A stretch of 64,000 nt of DNA from Edaphobacter dinghuensis. Its GTDB lineage: Bacteria > Acidobacteriota > Terriglobia > Terriglobales > Acidobacteriaceae. The notes beneath the pieces are model-generated. The model was not told where the DNA came from and ran no database searches. It saw only the letters and a program-made list of their open reading frames with translations. The stretch is from NCBI RefSeq assembly GCF_014640335.1, contig NZ_BMGT01000002.1:1240001-1304000 (forward strand), given 5' to 3'. A program made the position numbers and the translations under genes. This document shows, one piece after another, positions 46,123-55,979 of the stretch (its first letter is position 1; every line of letters begins with the position of its first letter).

Positions 46123-46276
46123 AATGAATTCTCCCTACAGCCGGGCGCGTAACGCTCCAGGCAGCTCATATCATTGTCGCACAAACCAAATCTATAAGAG
46201 ACCACGATTCCGGCCTCTTTGTAGATACGATACCGCGAATCGCGGCAGATGTGCGCCGGACGTTATATCTTGGAAG

Positions 46277-47011
46277 ATGAAGCTAATGCGGAAGAAGGTG
46301 TTGGGAAAAAAGATGCAGAGATTGATGTCTGGATTGAAGATGGCCGCGACGTGGAAGAACGGAATACGCACGGCAAGTGGAATGCTGCTGGGAGTCATGT
46401 TTGTTGCGGGTACGGCAGCGATGGCACAGGCCACAGGCAAGCTGGCCGCAGCTCCTCCGGTTACCTACGCCAACCGTTATGAGATCTATGGCGGTCTGAA
46501 CTTTATGAACTTTCAGGCTGGACAGAACCTGCCCACCCGCATGAACCTGGGCGGCGGCGAGATTCTGGGAACCTACTGGCTGACCAAGCGGGTAGGCCTG
46601 GCCGCCGACTACCGCGGCGAAGCGGGAACGACGCCGGTCTTCCCCAGCGCTCCGATTCCGCCGAACCCGAACTACATCAACCGGCCGTTGGTGTACATGA
46701 ACATGGGCATGCTCGGCGCACAGCTGCGCGGGCCGAAGAACCAGTTTGCCGCAATCAACCTGCACGGATACTTCGGCGTATCGCACGGCGTCTTCGACGG
46801 CGGCACCGGCGGCGTTCCTCCGCAGGATGTCGGCCTCTACACCAATCGCACCAAGCCGATCGCGGCACTGGGCGGCAGCATCGACATCAACCGCTCCAAG
46901 AACTTCGCAATCCGGCTCTCGCCGGATCTGATGCTGGAGCACTTCGGCACGGAGACGCGTGAGTTCTTCGCCATCTCGGCGGGTGTCGTCTACCGTTTCG
47001 GCAAGAACTAA
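46277..47011 (+). CDS. outer-membrane beta-barrel-type protein
   Basis: 244 residues from the ATG at 46277; an ATG at 46286 is a close alternative and the frame upstream to 46124 lacks support. A long, basic signal peptide ends near AAMAQA. The mature part has about eight amphipathic strands with aromatic girdles: RYEIYGGLNFMNFQA, WLTKRVGLAADYRGE, FAAINLHGYFGVSHGVF and FFAISAGVVYRFGKN, whose terminal aromatic-then-end pattern is that of OmpA/OmpW-like barrels. Function unknown. A bidirectional terminator follows. Confidence 0.78.
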   Translation: MKLMRKKVLGKKMQRLMSGLKMAATWKNGIRTASGMLLGVMFVAGTAAMAQATGKLAAAPPVTYANRYEIYGGLNFMNFQAGQNLPTRMNLGGGEILGTYWLTKRVGLAADYRGEAGTTPVFPSAPIPPNPNYINRPLVYMNMGMLGAQLRGPKNQFAAINLHGYFGVSHGVFDGGTGGVPPQDVGLYTNRTKPIAALGGSIDINRSKNFAIRLSPDLMLEHFGTETREFFAISAGVVYRFGKN

Positions 47012-47034
47012 TTCCAGAAGCTTGTTTGCAAAAT

Positions 47035-47069
47035 AAAACCGGCCGCAAAGAATGCGGCCGGTTTTGTTT
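47035..47069. terminator. bidirectional terminator between OMP-like gene and glgC
   Basis: AAAACCGGCCGC / GCGGCCGGTTTT, 12-bp perfect stem with a 7-base loop, T-rich on both outgoing strands. Confidence 0.9.
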
Positions 47070-47110
47070 GGTCCTTAGAACCTTTATTTCGATAGGTTCT
47101 TTGAGTTGGA

Positions 47111-48373
47111 TTACCAGTTTTCGCGTTGTTGGAGGAAGTCGGAAGAGACCGGGTTCTCGTAGACCGAGTAGTCCCTTGTGACCACGGTGATACCGCTGGC
47201 GGAGACAAAGTAGTTTTTCTTGTCTTCAGTCGGGTCATACCCGATGACGGTGCCATCGGGAATATGCACGTCACGGTCGAGGATGGCGTGGCGGATGCGA
47301 CAGTGCCTGCCGATGTTGACGTGGGAGAAGACGATGCTAGAGTCCACATCGGCGTAGGAGTTGACGCGAACGTCGTGAGAGAGCACGCTGTTGCGCACCA
47401 CGGCGCCCGAGACGATGGAGCCGGAGCAGACGATGGAGTTGATGGCCATGCCTGTACGGCCCGGCTCGCCGAAGACGAACTTGGCTGGGGGGTACTGGTA
47501 GGGCCGCGTACGCATGGGCCAGGACTGGTCGTAGAGGTTGAAGGTAGGCGAGACACCGGCGACGTCCATGTTGGCCTCGTAGTAGGCCTCAAGCGTACCT
47601 ACATCGCGCCAGTACAAAGCCTTGGTCTTGTTCTCGTCGACGAAGTTGAAGGCCTGCACCTTGAAGCGTCCCAGCAGCTTGGGCAGGATATCGTGGCCGA
47701 AGTCGTGCTTGGATTCGGGGTTTTCGGCATCCTTAAGCAGTTCGGGGATAAGAACGTCGGTGTTGAAGATGTAGATGCCCATGGAGACGTCGACCATGTC
47801 GGGAGTGAAGGGAGAGCGGATGTTGGTCTCCTTCGGCTTTTCGACGAAGCCGGTGACGTCGCCGTTGCGGGCGATCTCGACGACGCCGAAGGCCGAGACC
47901 TCGTCGGGCGAGATGGGCAGCGTGGCCAGGGTGACATCGGCTCCCGAGTCCTGATGCTGCTTAAGCATGAGGCCGTAGTTCATCTTGTAAATGTGGTCGC
48001 CGGAGAGGATGATGACGTATTTCGGCTCTTCGGAGCCGATGGAGTAGATGTTCTGGTAGACCGCGTCGGCGGTGCCGGTATACCAGTTTTTGCTGACGCG
48101 CTGCATGGGCGAGAGGATCTCAATGAACTCGCCGAGCTCATTGGCCACCACAGGCCCCCAGCCTTCGCGGATGTGACGGTTGAGCGAGAGTGCCTTGTAC
48201 TGGGTGAGGATGTAAACGCGACGCAGATCGGAGTTGATGCAGTTCGACAGCGTGCTATCGATGATGCGGTACTGCCCGGCAAAGGGAACAGCCGGTTTAG
48301 CACGATCACGGGTCAGTGGAAACAGCCTTTCACCGGCGCCTCCGGCAAGTAGAACACCAAGCGTATCTCTCAT
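47111..48373 (-). CDS. glgC: glucose-1-phosphate adenylyltransferase
   Basis: 420 residues. It makes ADP-glucose, the glycogen precursor. N-terminal nucleotidyltransferase: VLLAGGAGERLFPLTRDRAK (G-G-G-RL.PLT..RAKP), then YRIIDSTLSNCINSDLRRVY and GTADAVYQNIY with LSGDHIYKMNY. The C-terminal left-handed beta-helix carries hexapeptide repeats (VVRNSVLSHDVRVNSYADVD and HCRIRHAILDRDVHIPDGTV), the allosteric domain. No other glycogen gene is adjacent. ATG at 48373. Confidence 0.96.
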   Translation of the reverse strand: MRDTLGVLLAGGAGERLFPLTRDRAKPAVPFAGQYRIIDSTLSNCINSDLRRVYILTQYKALSLNRHIREGWGPVVANELGEFIEILSPMQRVSKNWYTGTADAVYQNIYSIGSEEPKYVIILSGDHIYKMNYGLMLKQHQDSGADVTLATLPISPDEVSAFGVVEIARNGDVTGFVEKPKETNIRSPFTPDMVDVSMGIYIFNTDVLIPELLKDAENPESKHDFGHDILPKLLGRFKVQAFNFVDENKTKALYWRDVGTLEAYYEANMDVAGVSPTFNLYDQSWPMRTRPYQYPPAKFVFGEPGRTGMAINSIVCSGSIVSGAVVRNSVLSHDVRVNSYADVDSSIVFSHVNIGRHCRIRHAILDRDVHIPDGTVIGYDPTEDKKNYFVSASGITVVTRDYSVYENPVSSDFLQQRENW

Positions 48374-48515
48374 AACTTTGACGACCTCGTACTGATGAAC
48401 TATGAACTACAACAGTCGGATGCACAAAACCGCGGACAAGCAACCACGGAAACGCGAGTCTATCACTACAAGGATTCGGTATGTTGATTTTTGCGAAATT
48501 CTTACCGGCAACTAG

Positions 48516-48540
48516 AAAAAGCCCGGCGAGGATGCCGGGC
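48516..48540 (-). terminator. terminator downstream of the 48583 gene
   Basis: GCCCGGC / GCCGGGC stem with a 6-base loop and, in the leftward direction, a run of five T. Confidence 0.8.
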
Positions 48541-48582
48541 CTGACAGAGATGCTAAGGAGGGATGCTGAAGAGGGATGCCAG

Positions 48583-48876
48583 CTATTCCTGGGCACTCTC
48601 TTCGGTGAGGCTGATGCGCAGGGATTTCAAAAAGGTCAGGTCGTTGGGTGTAAACGGACCTTCACCGTTTTCGGCAGGCGACTCGAGCAGGTCGCCCGAT
48701 TCGTCGGTCTCGGCCTCAACCTCATTGAGGCCGATGGTGGCCTCGAGCATGAGGAGAACATCGAAACCCTGTTCGCGAATATTTTTGACGACGCCGGCAA
48801 TGTCCTCCGACTCCGATACGGACTCGTGGATTGCTTCGCCTAGTTTCTGGATAAGGTTTTTGACCTTCTGATTCAA
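48583..48876 (-). CDS. conserved small hypothetical protein
   Basis: 97 residues from a TTG at 48876 that has GGAGG five bases upstream; the frame remains open to 48957 without support. It reads NQKVKNLIQKLGEAIHESVS, then an EDIAGVVKNIREQGFDVLLM hydrophobic region and an acidic C-terminal half. It is mostly helical and acidic. No known domain is recognised. It lies between glgC and a tiny membrane protein gene, with its own terminator. Confidence 0.65.
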   Translation of the reverse strand: MNQKVKNLIQKLGEAIHESVSESEDIAGVVKNIREQGFDVLLMLEATIGLNEVEAETDESGDLLESPAENGEGPFTPNDLTFLKSLRISLTEESAQE

Positions 48877-49051
48877 TGCCACCTCCGGACTGCCCTTTGT
48901 ATGCAACCAACCGCGCATCGGGTATTCCCGGCCTGACGCGACCGGCGGGAACGGCATTGCGGGTACTGCGGCGTACTTTGAGTACGTTTACACAGAATAC
49001 GCCCCTGTGAGACGCGCCGCAATCACATTGAAGGGGAATCCGCGGAGATGC

Positions 49052-49195
49052 CTAAAACGTCGTATGATGGTCGCCCCACGCGACATCGAGTTGCCTGGCC
49101 AGCTCCTCGACCGGCTTGATTCGTTTGGGCCCCCAAATCAGGAAACCCACCGACGCGGCACAGAAGGCACCGATCATCCAGAGAAAGCTCTTCAT
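49052..49195 (-). CDS. small single-helix membrane protein
   Basis: 47 residues, too short for ordinary length cut-offs. It begins MKSFLWMIGAFCAASVGFLI, one membrane helix, followed by WGPKRIKPVEELARQLDVAW and GDHHTTF. Shine-Dalgarno GGGAG is upstream of the ATG at 49195. The frame is the best-formed in this gap, with a basic then amphipathic segment after the helix. Unknown function; the shape is that of tiny membrane-protein regulators. The gene is divergent from the DJ-1 gene at 49321. Confidence 0.55.
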   Translation of the reverse strand: MKSFLWMIGAFCAASVGFLIWGPKRIKPVEELARQLDVAWGDHHTTF

Positions 49196-49320
49196 CGTGT
49201 TTGCTCCCTTCGTCAGTGCTCGCTTTATACCCTGTTAGATGCGACAGAGCAGAACGGCGTCTATCGCAGCCAATATTTTTCCTCGAAGAATTGGCGTACG
49301 GTAAGAACAGAGGACCGCCC

Positions 49321-50031
49321 TTGACTGATATTGCAAGCAGCAGACACCTTCATATTGGCGCACTGATCTTTCCCCGCATGGACCAGATCGATTTCACTGG
49401 GCCATTCGAGGTGCTGTCACAGGTTCCCGACTCGACCTTTCACGTGATTGGAAGGGACAGAAACCCTATTCGAGATATCAATGGGCTGATCCTGACGCCG
49501 GAAGAGACTATGGCGGAGGCACCGCAGCTCGACGTGCTGGTCGTTCCCGGCGGCTATGGGCAACAGGAGCTGATGGACGACGAGGCTGTGCTCTCGTTCA
49601 TCAGGACGCAGGCTGCCGGCGCGGAGTATGTCTTCTCGGTGTGCACCGGAGCCTTGATCTGCGGCGCGGCGGGATTGCTCAGGGGCGTGCGCTCGACGAC
49701 GCATTGGGCGTCGTTTGATCTGCTTCCTTACTTCGGTGCGGTTCCGGTGGACTCTCGCGTGGTCGTCGACGGCAGGCACGTCAGCGCTGCTGGAGTTACT
49801 GCGGGGATTGACGGCGCGCTTACGGTTGCGGCGCTTCTGCGCGGGAACGCCGCGGCACAGAAGATTCAACTGATGATCGAGTACGCACCGGAGCCGGCTT
49901 TCCATAGCGGCACGCCGAAGACGGCCCCGCTGGAGGTGTTGAAGGCTGCGCGGGAGCAGGGGCGAGAGATTCTGGCGGCACGGCTTGAAACGGCAATTCG
50001 CGTGGCGCGGCGGCTGGAGATCGCAATTTAA
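49321..50031 (+). CDS. DJ-1/PfpI family protein, isonitrile hydratase-like
   Basis: 236 residues from a TTG at 49321 preceded by AGAGGA; the upstream frame from 49201 is not family-like. The flavodoxin-like core has LVVPGGYGQQELMDD and the nucleophile elbow FSVCTGALICGAAGLL with Cys about 104. It continues STTHWASFDLLPYFGAVPVD and AAGVTAGIDGALTVAALL, which fits the isonitrile hydratase/AraC-associated DJ-1 subgroup. No helix-turn-helix follows, so this is a stand-alone enzyme or a small-molecule sensor. The substrate is not certain. Confidence 0.86.
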   Translation: MTDIASSRHLHIGALIFPRMDQIDFTGPFEVLSQVPDSTFHVIGRDRNPIRDINGLILTPEETMAEAPQLDVLVVPGGYGQQELMDDEAVLSFIRTQAAGAEYVFSVCTGALICGAAGLLRGVRSTTHWASFDLLPYFGAVPVDSRVVVDGRHVSAAGVTAGIDGALTVAALLRGNAAAQKIQLMIEYAPEPAFHSGTPKTAPLEVLKAAREQGREILAARLETAIRVARRLEIAI

Positions 50032-50085
50032 AGATTCGTGGCCGGGGCTGTCCGGGGAGTACGGTGAACCGCTACACTTTCTAGT

Positions 50086-50628
50086 ATGGATTCGGTTCGC
50101 TTTGGTCGTGCCCTTGGGGTAGGAGCTCGTGCAGCTGCAAAGACGCTGGTGACAGCCGTCGACGCAGCGACTTCGCCAAATCCTTCTGCCCAGGCGGCAA
50201 AACCGGCTCCGAGGAGCACAACGCCTTCAGGCGCCGCAACGACTGAACAGCGAGCACAAGCATCAGCCACGCACCCCGCACAACGGACCACGCAGCAGGC
50301 AGCACAGAAGGCTGCTCAGACAGTGGTTCAGGCGCGGCAGACCGGGCAGGGGCTGGTTCGCGGCGGCAAGCGCTTTGGAGAGGCGGTCTGGACGCCATTC
50401 GTCAAGCTATCGGGCGTTCTGGGGCTGGAGCTCGCGGGTGTGTTCTTTGGGCTCTTCGCCTTCTTCGGCGCAGGGTGGGCGTGGAAGCTGCGCGGTAACC
50501 TGCATGAGACGGCCGCCAATCACGATGCTCATGTGCGCTTTCTAGTGTGTGTGATCATGACAGTCGTGTTCACATATTTTCTTGTGAGCAGCTTCGTCAA
50601 GGCGAACCGCAGAAGCAACCGAAGATAG
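50086..50628 (+). CDS. hypothetical membrane protein with Ala/Gln-rich N-terminus
   Basis: 180 residues. About 90 residues of low-complexity Ala, Gln, Thr and Pro sequence ([20 protein letters not shown]) are followed by two membrane helices at about 118-138 ([17 protein letters not shown]) and about 152-172 ([16 protein letters not shown]), and a basic end. No domain recognised. It lies 55 bases after the DJ-1 gene and 32 bases before methylmalonyl-CoA mutase; operon membership is possible. Confidence 0.6.
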   Translation: MDSVRFGRALGVGARAAAKTLVTAVDAATSPNPSAQAAKPAPRSTTPSGAATTEQRAQASATHPAQRTTQQAAQKAAQTVVQARQTGQGLVRGGKRFGEAVWTPFVKLSGVLGLELAGVFFGLFAFFGAGWAWKLRGNLHETAANHDAHVRFLVCVIMTVVFTYFLVSSFVKANRRSNRR

Positions 50629-50659
50629 TTTCGCGACGCAGCGAGTACACTGCATTGTC

Positions 50660-52261
50660 ATGCCAGAGTCGCCTAAAACCAGTTCTGGAATCCCTGTCGA
50701 CCTTGTCTATGGAGCAGAGAGCCTTGAGGGCTTCGATGCGGCTGCTGAACTGGGCGATCCGGGTGTATTTCCCTACACGCGCGGGATTCAGCCGACGATG
50801 TATCGCGGACGGCTTTGGACGATGCGGCAATATGCAGGCATGGGCGATGCCGAGGAATCGAACCGGCGATATAAATTTCTACTGGCCAATGGAACCAAGG
50901 GGCTGTCGGTCGCCTTCGATCTGCCGACGCAGATTGGATATGACTCCGACTCGCCGCTGGCGCTCGGCGAAGTGGGCCGCGTAGGGGTTGCCATCGATTC
51001 AATCGAGGATATGCAGCGGCTCTTCGATGGAATTCCGCTGGATACAATTTCGACTTCAATGACGATCAACGCGACAGCGGCGATTCTGCTGGCGCTCTAT
51101 GTCACAGCAGCGCGACGGGCAGGCGCGGATGTAAAGAAGCTGAGTGGGACGGTACAGAACGACATTCTGAAGGAGTACATCGCTCGCGGCACGTATATCT
51201 ATCCGGTGCCTCATGCGATGCGACTGGTGACGGATATCTTTGCGTGGGCCGCGGTCGAGCTTCCCGAATGGAATACGATCTCGATCTCGGGTTATCACAT
51301 GCGCGAGGCAGGCTGCACGGCGGTACAGGAGGTGGCGTTTACGCTGGCTGATGGCATGACCTATGTGCAGGCCGCGATTGACACTGGGTTGGATGTGGAT
51401 GCCTTTGCCCCACGGCTGAGTTTTTTCTTCAACGCCCACAATAATCTGCTGGAAGAGGTGGCGAAGTTTCGCGCGGCGCGGCGGATGTGGGCGCACCTTA
51501 TGCGCGATCATTTCGGCGCGAAGAATCCGCGAAGCTGGATGCTGCGGTTTCATACGCAGACCGCCGGATCGACGCTGACGGCACAGCAGCCGGAGAACAA
51601 TATTGTGCGTACGACCTTGCAGGCTCTGGCCGCTGTGCTAGGCGGAACGCAATCGCTGCATACGAATGGGTTTGACGAGGCGCTAGCTCTGCCGACGGAG
51701 CAGGCTGCGCGCATTGCACTGCGGACGCAGCAGATATTGGCACACGAGAGCGGCGTACCGGATACGGTCGATCCGCTGGCGGGGTCGTACTACGTGGAGT
51801 CGCTGACCGATGAGATTGAACAGCGTGCAAAGAAATATCTGGCCACGATTGCCGAGTTTGATCGCAGCGGGAAGTATGGGATGCTGCGTGCTATTGAGCA
51901 GGGTTACGTACAGCGGGAGATACAGACCGCAGCGTACGCATACCAACGGGCGGTCGATGCCGGGGATGCGCTTGTTGTAGGGGTGAATGCGTTTGCTGCG
52001 GACGAAGGCGCTACGGTGCCGATTCAGCGGATGGACGATGCGCTCGAAGCAAGGCAGGTGGAACGAGTGCGAGCGCTGCGGCTGCGGCGCGATGCGGGTG
52101 TTCATGCGGCGGCACTGCGGGGCCTTGAGGATGCAGCCAGAGATGGCAGTAATCTCATGCCGCGGATTTTGAATGCCGTTGAAAGTTACGCGACTGTGGG
52201 TGAAATTTCCGATGTGCTGCGAGTGGTATTTGGAGAGTACCGGGAGTCGGTAACGGTTTGA
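50660..52261 (+). CDS. methylmalonyl-CoA mutase large-subunit-like acyl-CoA mutase
   Basis: 533 residues. It is the substrate-binding TIM barrel of a B12-dependent acyl-CoA mutase: [20 protein letters not shown] at about 39-58, [39 protein letters not shown] and [20 protein letters not shown] with the conserved Tyr and His. No C-terminal B12-binding domain is fused, so a separate small subunit is required, and it is not in this window. The reaction normally links succinyl-CoA and methylmalonyl-CoA; other acyl-CoA mutases share the signature. It precedes the gcv operon by 107 bases. Confidence 0.9.
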   Translation: MPESPKTSSGIPVDLVYGAESLEGFDAAAELGDPGVFPYTRGIQPTMYRGRLWTMRQYAGMGDAEESNRRYKFLLANGTKGLSVAFDLPTQIGYDSDSPLALGEVGRVGVAIDSIEDMQRLFDGIPLDTISTSMTINATAAILLALYVTAARRAGADVKKLSGTVQNDILKEYIARGTYIYPVPHAMRLVTDIFAWAAVELPEWNTISISGYHMREAGCTAVQEVAFTLADGMTYVQAAIDTGLDVDAFAPRLSFFFNAHNNLLEEVAKFRAARRMWAHLMRDHFGAKNPRSWMLRFHTQTAGSTLTAQQPENNIVRTTLQALAAVLGGTQSLHTNGFDEALALPTEQAARIALRTQQILAHESGVPDTVDPLAGSYYVESLTDEIEQRAKKYLATIAEFDRSGKYGMLRAIEQGYVQREIQTAAYAYQRAVDAGDALVVGVNAFAADEGATVPIQRMDDALEARQVERVRALRLRRDAGVHAAALRGLEDAARDGSNLMPRILNAVESYATVGEISDVLRVVFGEYRESVTV

Positions 52262-52368
52262 CTTTCGTATATCTAACGAGTGAGCCGATGGCACGCCGTG
52301 CAGATTTCGAATACGGTTGAGTGCTATCGTTTGAGTGGGACACCTACAAGACAGAGAAGGATTCAAAG

Positions 52369-53499
52369 ATGGCTGAGACATCGAGTGAGCTACGCAAGAC
52401 CGCGCTGAATGCGTCACATCGCGCCGCCAAGGCCAAGATGGTCGACTTTGGCGGATGGGACATGCCGGTGGAGTATTCGGGCCTGATCGCCGAGCATATG
52501 GCAGTTCGGACTGCTGTAGGGCTGTTCGATGTCTCTCACATGGGTGATATTCAGTTGCGCGGGCCGGGATCGCTGGCCGCTGTACAGCAGCTTTGCATGA
52601 ACGATGCCTCGAAGCTGGCGGATGGGCAGGCACAGTACTCGGCGATGCTGTATCCAAATGGAACGTTCGTCGATGATGTGGTCGTGCATAAACTCTCGGG
52701 CAATGATTATCTGATCGTGATCAATGCCGGAACGCGCGAGAAGGATGTTCAATGGGTTCGACAGACAATTGGACGTATGCCCGGCGTTCACATCAATGAC
52801 TTCAGCGACTACTACACGCAGCTTGCGATACAGGGGCCGCGCGCGGCAGAGACTCTGCAAAAGCTGACCTCGACCGACCTGAGCACGATTAAAAATTACT
52901 GGTTTACGTGGGGACAGGTCTGCGGGCTGCATAACGTGATGATTGCGCGGACCGGCTACACCGGCGAGGACGGATTCGAGATCTATGTTCCATCAGACGC
53001 GCCGACCAGCGAGCGGGTCTGGAATGAGGTGCTTGCGGCTGGAGCTGAGTTCGGCATTCTGCCTTGCGGTCTGGGGGCTCGGAATACGCTGCGACTGGAG
53101 TCGGCCATGGCACTGTATGGGCATGAGATCTCAGACACGATCAATGTGTTGGAAGCGGGATTGGGGCGCTATGCAAAGCTGGACAAGCCGGAGTTCGTCG
53201 GCCGCGAAGCTCTGCTGGAGGTTCAGGCTGGCGGTGGACCCAAGCGCAAGCTAGTTGGGCTGGAAATGATTGAGCGTGGTATTGGACGGGACGGCTATCC
53301 GATATTTTCTTTGGATGGCGTTAAAATTGGCGAAATTACCAGCGGATCACCTGCGCCATTTCTAAAGAAAAATATTGCGCTGGCTTATGTGCCTGTGGAA
53401 TTTACAGCCGTCGACACGGAGGTCGCGGTTGAGATTCGCGGCCAGAAGGTAAAGGCAAAGGTAGTATCTACACCTTTTTACAAACGGCCCAGAAAATAA
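52369..53499 (+). CDS. gcvT: glycine cleavage system aminomethyltransferase (T protein)
   Basis: 376 residues from the ATG at 52369, preceded by AAGGA; the frame extends to 52321 without homology. The T protein transfers the methylene group from lipoyl-H protein to tetrahydrofolate. Motifs: [20 protein letters not shown] and [19 protein letters not shown] at the N-terminus; [16 protein letters not shown] and [20 protein letters not shown] follow. First gene of a rightward gcv set. No glycine riboswitch is recognisable in the 107-base gap before it. Confidence 0.97.
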   Translation: MAETSSELRKTALNASHRAAKAKMVDFGGWDMPVEYSGLIAEHMAVRTAVGLFDVSHMGDIQLRGPGSLAAVQQLCMNDASKLADGQAQYSAMLYPNGTFVDDVVVHKLSGNDYLIVINAGTREKDVQWVRQTIGRMPGVHINDFSDYYTQLAIQGPRAAETLQKLTSTDLSTIKNYWFTWGQVCGLHNVMIARTGYTGEDGFEIYVPSDAPTSERVWNEVLAAGAEFGILPCGLGARNTLRLESAMALYGHEISDTINVLEAGLGRYAKLDKPEFVGREALLEVQAGGGPKRKLVGLEMIERGIGRDGYPIFSLDGVKIGEITSGSPAPFLKKNIALAYVPVEFTAVDTEVAVEIRGQKVKAKVVSTPFYKRPRK

Positions 53500-53540
53500 T
53501 CACAACCTGATTGTAAAAATAGATTTCAAGGAGCCTTATC

Positions 53541-53831
53541 TTGCAATTTCTCGTTTTGACCCGACGTAAGACGGAGCTATTTCCTGCTGAGGCTTGGACT
53601 GCGGAACTTCTGGCGAGTGAGTCCCAGCGCGTGCGTGAGCTCTATGCTGCCGGAATAGTTCGCAATATCTGGCGACGAAAGGATATGCCAGGCGCTGCGA
53701 TTCTGTTTGAGGCAGCAAGCCAGGACGAAGTACAAGCCGCCGTTGCCAGCCTGCCCCTGGCCATGCAGGGCATGCTGGAGATGGCCGCTCTGACCGAACT
53801 GGAGCCTTATCCGGGATTTGGGCCTCGTTGA
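53541..53831 (+). CDS. muconolactone-isomerase-like / YCII-like small protein
   Basis: 96 residues from a TTG with AAGGAG seven bases upstream. It starts MQFLVLTRRKTELFPAEAWT, has the alternating strand-helix pattern of a ferredoxin-like dimeric barrel (LASESQRVRELYAAGIVRNI, then GAAILFEAASQDEVQAAVAS) and ends ALTELEPYPGFGPR. Muconolactone isomerase-like proteins are its closest visible match. Its role between gcvT and gcvH is unknown. Confidence 0.72.
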   Translation: MQFLVLTRRKTELFPAEAWTAELLASESQRVRELYAAGIVRNIWRRKDMPGAAILFEAASQDEVQAAVASLPLAMQGMLEMAALTELEPYPGFGPR

Positions 53832-53900
53832 AAACAGGTTTTGCGGCACATTTTTTTCAACCCCGTACCCTCTACAATGGAAAGGGAGAAAACCCAAGAC

Positions 53901-54290
53901 ATGTCCTATCCTGCAAATTACAAGTACACCAAGGAACATGAGTGGATTGAAGTTGACGGCGCAAAGGGCACCGTCGGCATAACCGATTATGCGCAAAGCT
54001 CACTGGGCGATATCGTCTTCGTCGATCTGCCCAAAGTAGGCGACACGGTTGAGGCGGGCAAGATCTTTGGCTCGGTGGAATCGGTAAAGGCAGTTTCAGA
54101 CCTGTATGCTCCGGCGTCGGGCACCGTGACTGCGGTGAACGAAGAGCTGGCAAACGCTCCTGAGAAGATTAACGCCGACGCGAACAAAACCTGGATGTTG
54201 CGGCTGGATCTGACGGATGGAGCGTCGGCAGATGGCCTTCTGTCGGCTACTGACTATGAGAAGTTCATCAGCGAAGAGACCGGACACTAA
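53901..54290 (+). CDS. gcvH: glycine cleavage system H protein
   Basis: 129 residues from the ATG at 53901 (GGGAG upstream); the frame opens earlier at 53841. It shuttles the aminomethyl group on a lipoyl arm. [20 protein letters not shown] at the start, then [20 protein letters not shown], and the lipoyl lysine in [20 protein letters not shown] (Lys about 64). It ends with the usual helix ([12 protein letters not shown]). Confidence 0.97.
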   Translation: MSYPANYKYTKEHEWIEVDGAKGTVGITDYAQSSLGDIVFVDLPKVGDTVEAGKIFGSVESVKAVSDLYAPASGTVTAVNEELANAPEKINADANKTWMLRLDLTDGASADGLLSATDYEKFISEETGH

Positions 54291-54292
54291 CG

Positions 54293-55630
54293 ATGCGCTA
54301 TCTGCCGAAGTCCCCTGCGGACCGCGAGGAGATGCTGGCCGAGATCGGCGCTGCGTCCATCGACGATCTGTTCTCAAGCATCCCTGCGGAGTATCAGCTT
54401 AAGCGCGATCTTGCGATTCCACGACAGCATGGTGAGTCGGAGATTCTGGATCGCTTCCGTGCCTTCTCTGAAGGCAATGCGAGCGGATATGCCAGCTTTC
54501 TTGGCGCGGGCGCGTATCGTCACTACCGGCCTGTCATCATCGATTCGCTGGTGCAGCGCGGCGAGTTTTTGACCAGCTACACGCCGTATCAGCCGGAGAT
54601 CGCGCAGGGCACGCTGCAAGCCATGTTCGAGTTCCAGACCATGATCTGCGAGCTGACCGGCATGGAGATTGCCAACGCGTCGATGTATGACGGCTCGACC
54701 GGTGCAGCCGAGGCTGTGATGATGGCGGTGCGCGTGACTGGGCGTGATGGTGCTGTGGTGGCGCGGACCGTGCATCCTGAGTATCGCGAGGTGCTGTCGA
54801 CCTATGCTCAGCATCAGGAGATTCCGGTCACTGAAGTTGACTATGCGTCGAATGGGCGCGTGGACCTGACGGCGCTCGATGCTGCGATCACAAGCGAAAC
54901 GGCGTGCGTGCTGATTCAGTCGCCGAACTTCTTCGGCACGATTGAAGATGTGGCCGCGATTGCCGAGATTGCTCACAAGAAGGGCGCGCTGCTGATTGTG
55001 TCGATCGCCGAGGCGGTGTCGCTGGGAATCGTAAAGCCACCAGCGGAGGCTGACATTGTGTCGCTGGAGGCGCAGTCGTTTGGCGTTGCCGTTGGATATG
55101 GCGGCCCATATTGCGGCGTCATCGCGTGCAAGGAAAAGTTCCTGCGCCAGATGCCTGGGCGCCTGATCGGCGAAACGAAAGATATCAATGGTAAGCGTGG
55201 ATTTGTGCTGACGCTTTCTACGCGCGAGCAGCATATTCGGCGTGAGAAGGCTACCTCAAACATCTGCACCAATCAGGCTCTCGTGGCGCTGATGACGACT
55301 ATCTTCCTGACTGTCTATGGCAAGCAAGGGATGAAGGAGTTGGCGGAACAAAATCTGGCGAAGGCGCACTACGCGCAGACGGCGTTAGGTTCTGGCACGA
55401 AGGTGTTGTTCGATGGAGCGCCGCGCTTCCATGAGTTTGTGCTCGATCTCCCGGAGAGCGCGGAGGCAACGAACGCTGCGCTGCTCGATCAGAAAATTAT
55501 CGGCGGACTGCCCTTGCAGAAGTGGTATCCGGAGCTGGGGCCGAATGCTTCGCTATGGTGTGCGACCGAGTTGACGACACGGAAGCAGATTGACGCAGCG
55601 GCGGCGGTACTCGCGGGTAAGAAGGCCTAA
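54293..55630 (+). CDS. gcvPA: glycine dehydrogenase (decarboxylating) subunit 1
   Basis: 445 residues, two bases after gcvH. The split P protein decarboxylates glycine with PLP in a complex with gcvPB; subunit 1 lacks the PLP lysine. Motifs: [19 protein letters not shown] with [48 protein letters not shown] and [21 protein letters not shown] 114-residue gene separates it from gcvPB. Confidence 0.97.
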   Translation: MRYLPKSPADREEMLAEIGAASIDDLFSSIPAEYQLKRDLAIPRQHGESEILDRFRAFSEGNASGYASFLGAGAYRHYRPVIIDSLVQRGEFLTSYTPYQPEIAQGTLQAMFEFQTMICELTGMEIANASMYDGSTGAAEAVMMAVRVTGRDGAVVARTVHPEYREVLSTYAQHQEIPVTEVDYASNGRVDLTALDAAITSETACVLIQSPNFFGTIEDVAAIAEIAHKKGALLIVSIAEAVSLGIVKPPAEADIVSLEAQSFGVAVGYGGPYCGVIACKEKFLRQMPGRLIGETKDINGKRGFVLTLSTREQHIRREKATSNICTNQALVALMTTIFLTVYGKQGMKELAEQNLAKAHYAQTALGSGTKVLFDGAPRFHEFVLDLPESAEATNAALLDQKIIGGLPLQKWYPELGPNASLWCATELTTRKQIDAAAAVLAGKKA

Positions 55631-55632
55631 TC

Positions 55633-55977
55633 GTGGACGTATCGGCGATCATCGGCGAAGAGCTTGTAGCGGTGGAGTTTGTAGAGGACTATCTGCAGCT
55701 CCGCTTTGCCGCGCCTCTGTTCACGTTGTATACGTGGCCCCATGTTCTGTTTCCCGATTTCTCGCTCGCGTATGGAGAGCCGGAGTACCGCAATGCGCTC
55801 TGTGCGCAGATCGGCGAAAAAGTTGAGGCGGCGGCGTTCGAAGAGGGCGATGCACTGACGATTGAATTTGAAAACGGCACGGTCTTTGGCCTCTCATTGC
55901 GCGAGGAAGATGTGGATGGACCGGAGTCCGGAAGCTACTCCGAGACCGGCAGCGCAGTCGATGCGCAGGAGTTTTAA
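55633..55977 (+). CDS. small uncharacterised protein in gcv operon (1)
   Basis: 114 residues from GTG at 55633, two bases after gcvPA and two before gcvPB. It begins MDVSAIIGEELVAVEFVEDY and contains LQLRFAAPLFTLYTWPHVLF and AAAFEEGDALTIEFENGTVF, an acidic beta-rich sequence, with a Glu/Ser-rich tail. No known family recognised. The tight spacing points to translation with both P-protein subunits, so a role in complex assembly or immunity-like binding is possible; that is inference. Confidence 0.75.
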   Translation: MDVSAIIGEELVAVEFVEDYLQLRFAAPLFTLYTWPHVLFPDFSLAYGEPEYRNALCAQIGEKVEAAAFEEGDALTIEFENGTVFGLSLREEDVDGPESGSYSETGSAVDAQEF

Positions 55978-55979
55978 CG

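Noticed and set aside
47126-48352. 408-residue plus-strand frame
   Set aside because: Antisense to glgC, rich in Asp, Val and Gly as expected from the mirror of that gene.
52262-52368. Glycine riboswitch upstream of gcvT
   Set aside because: The gap is 107 bases, too short for a tandem glycine aptamer plus switch, and no aptamer core was recognised.
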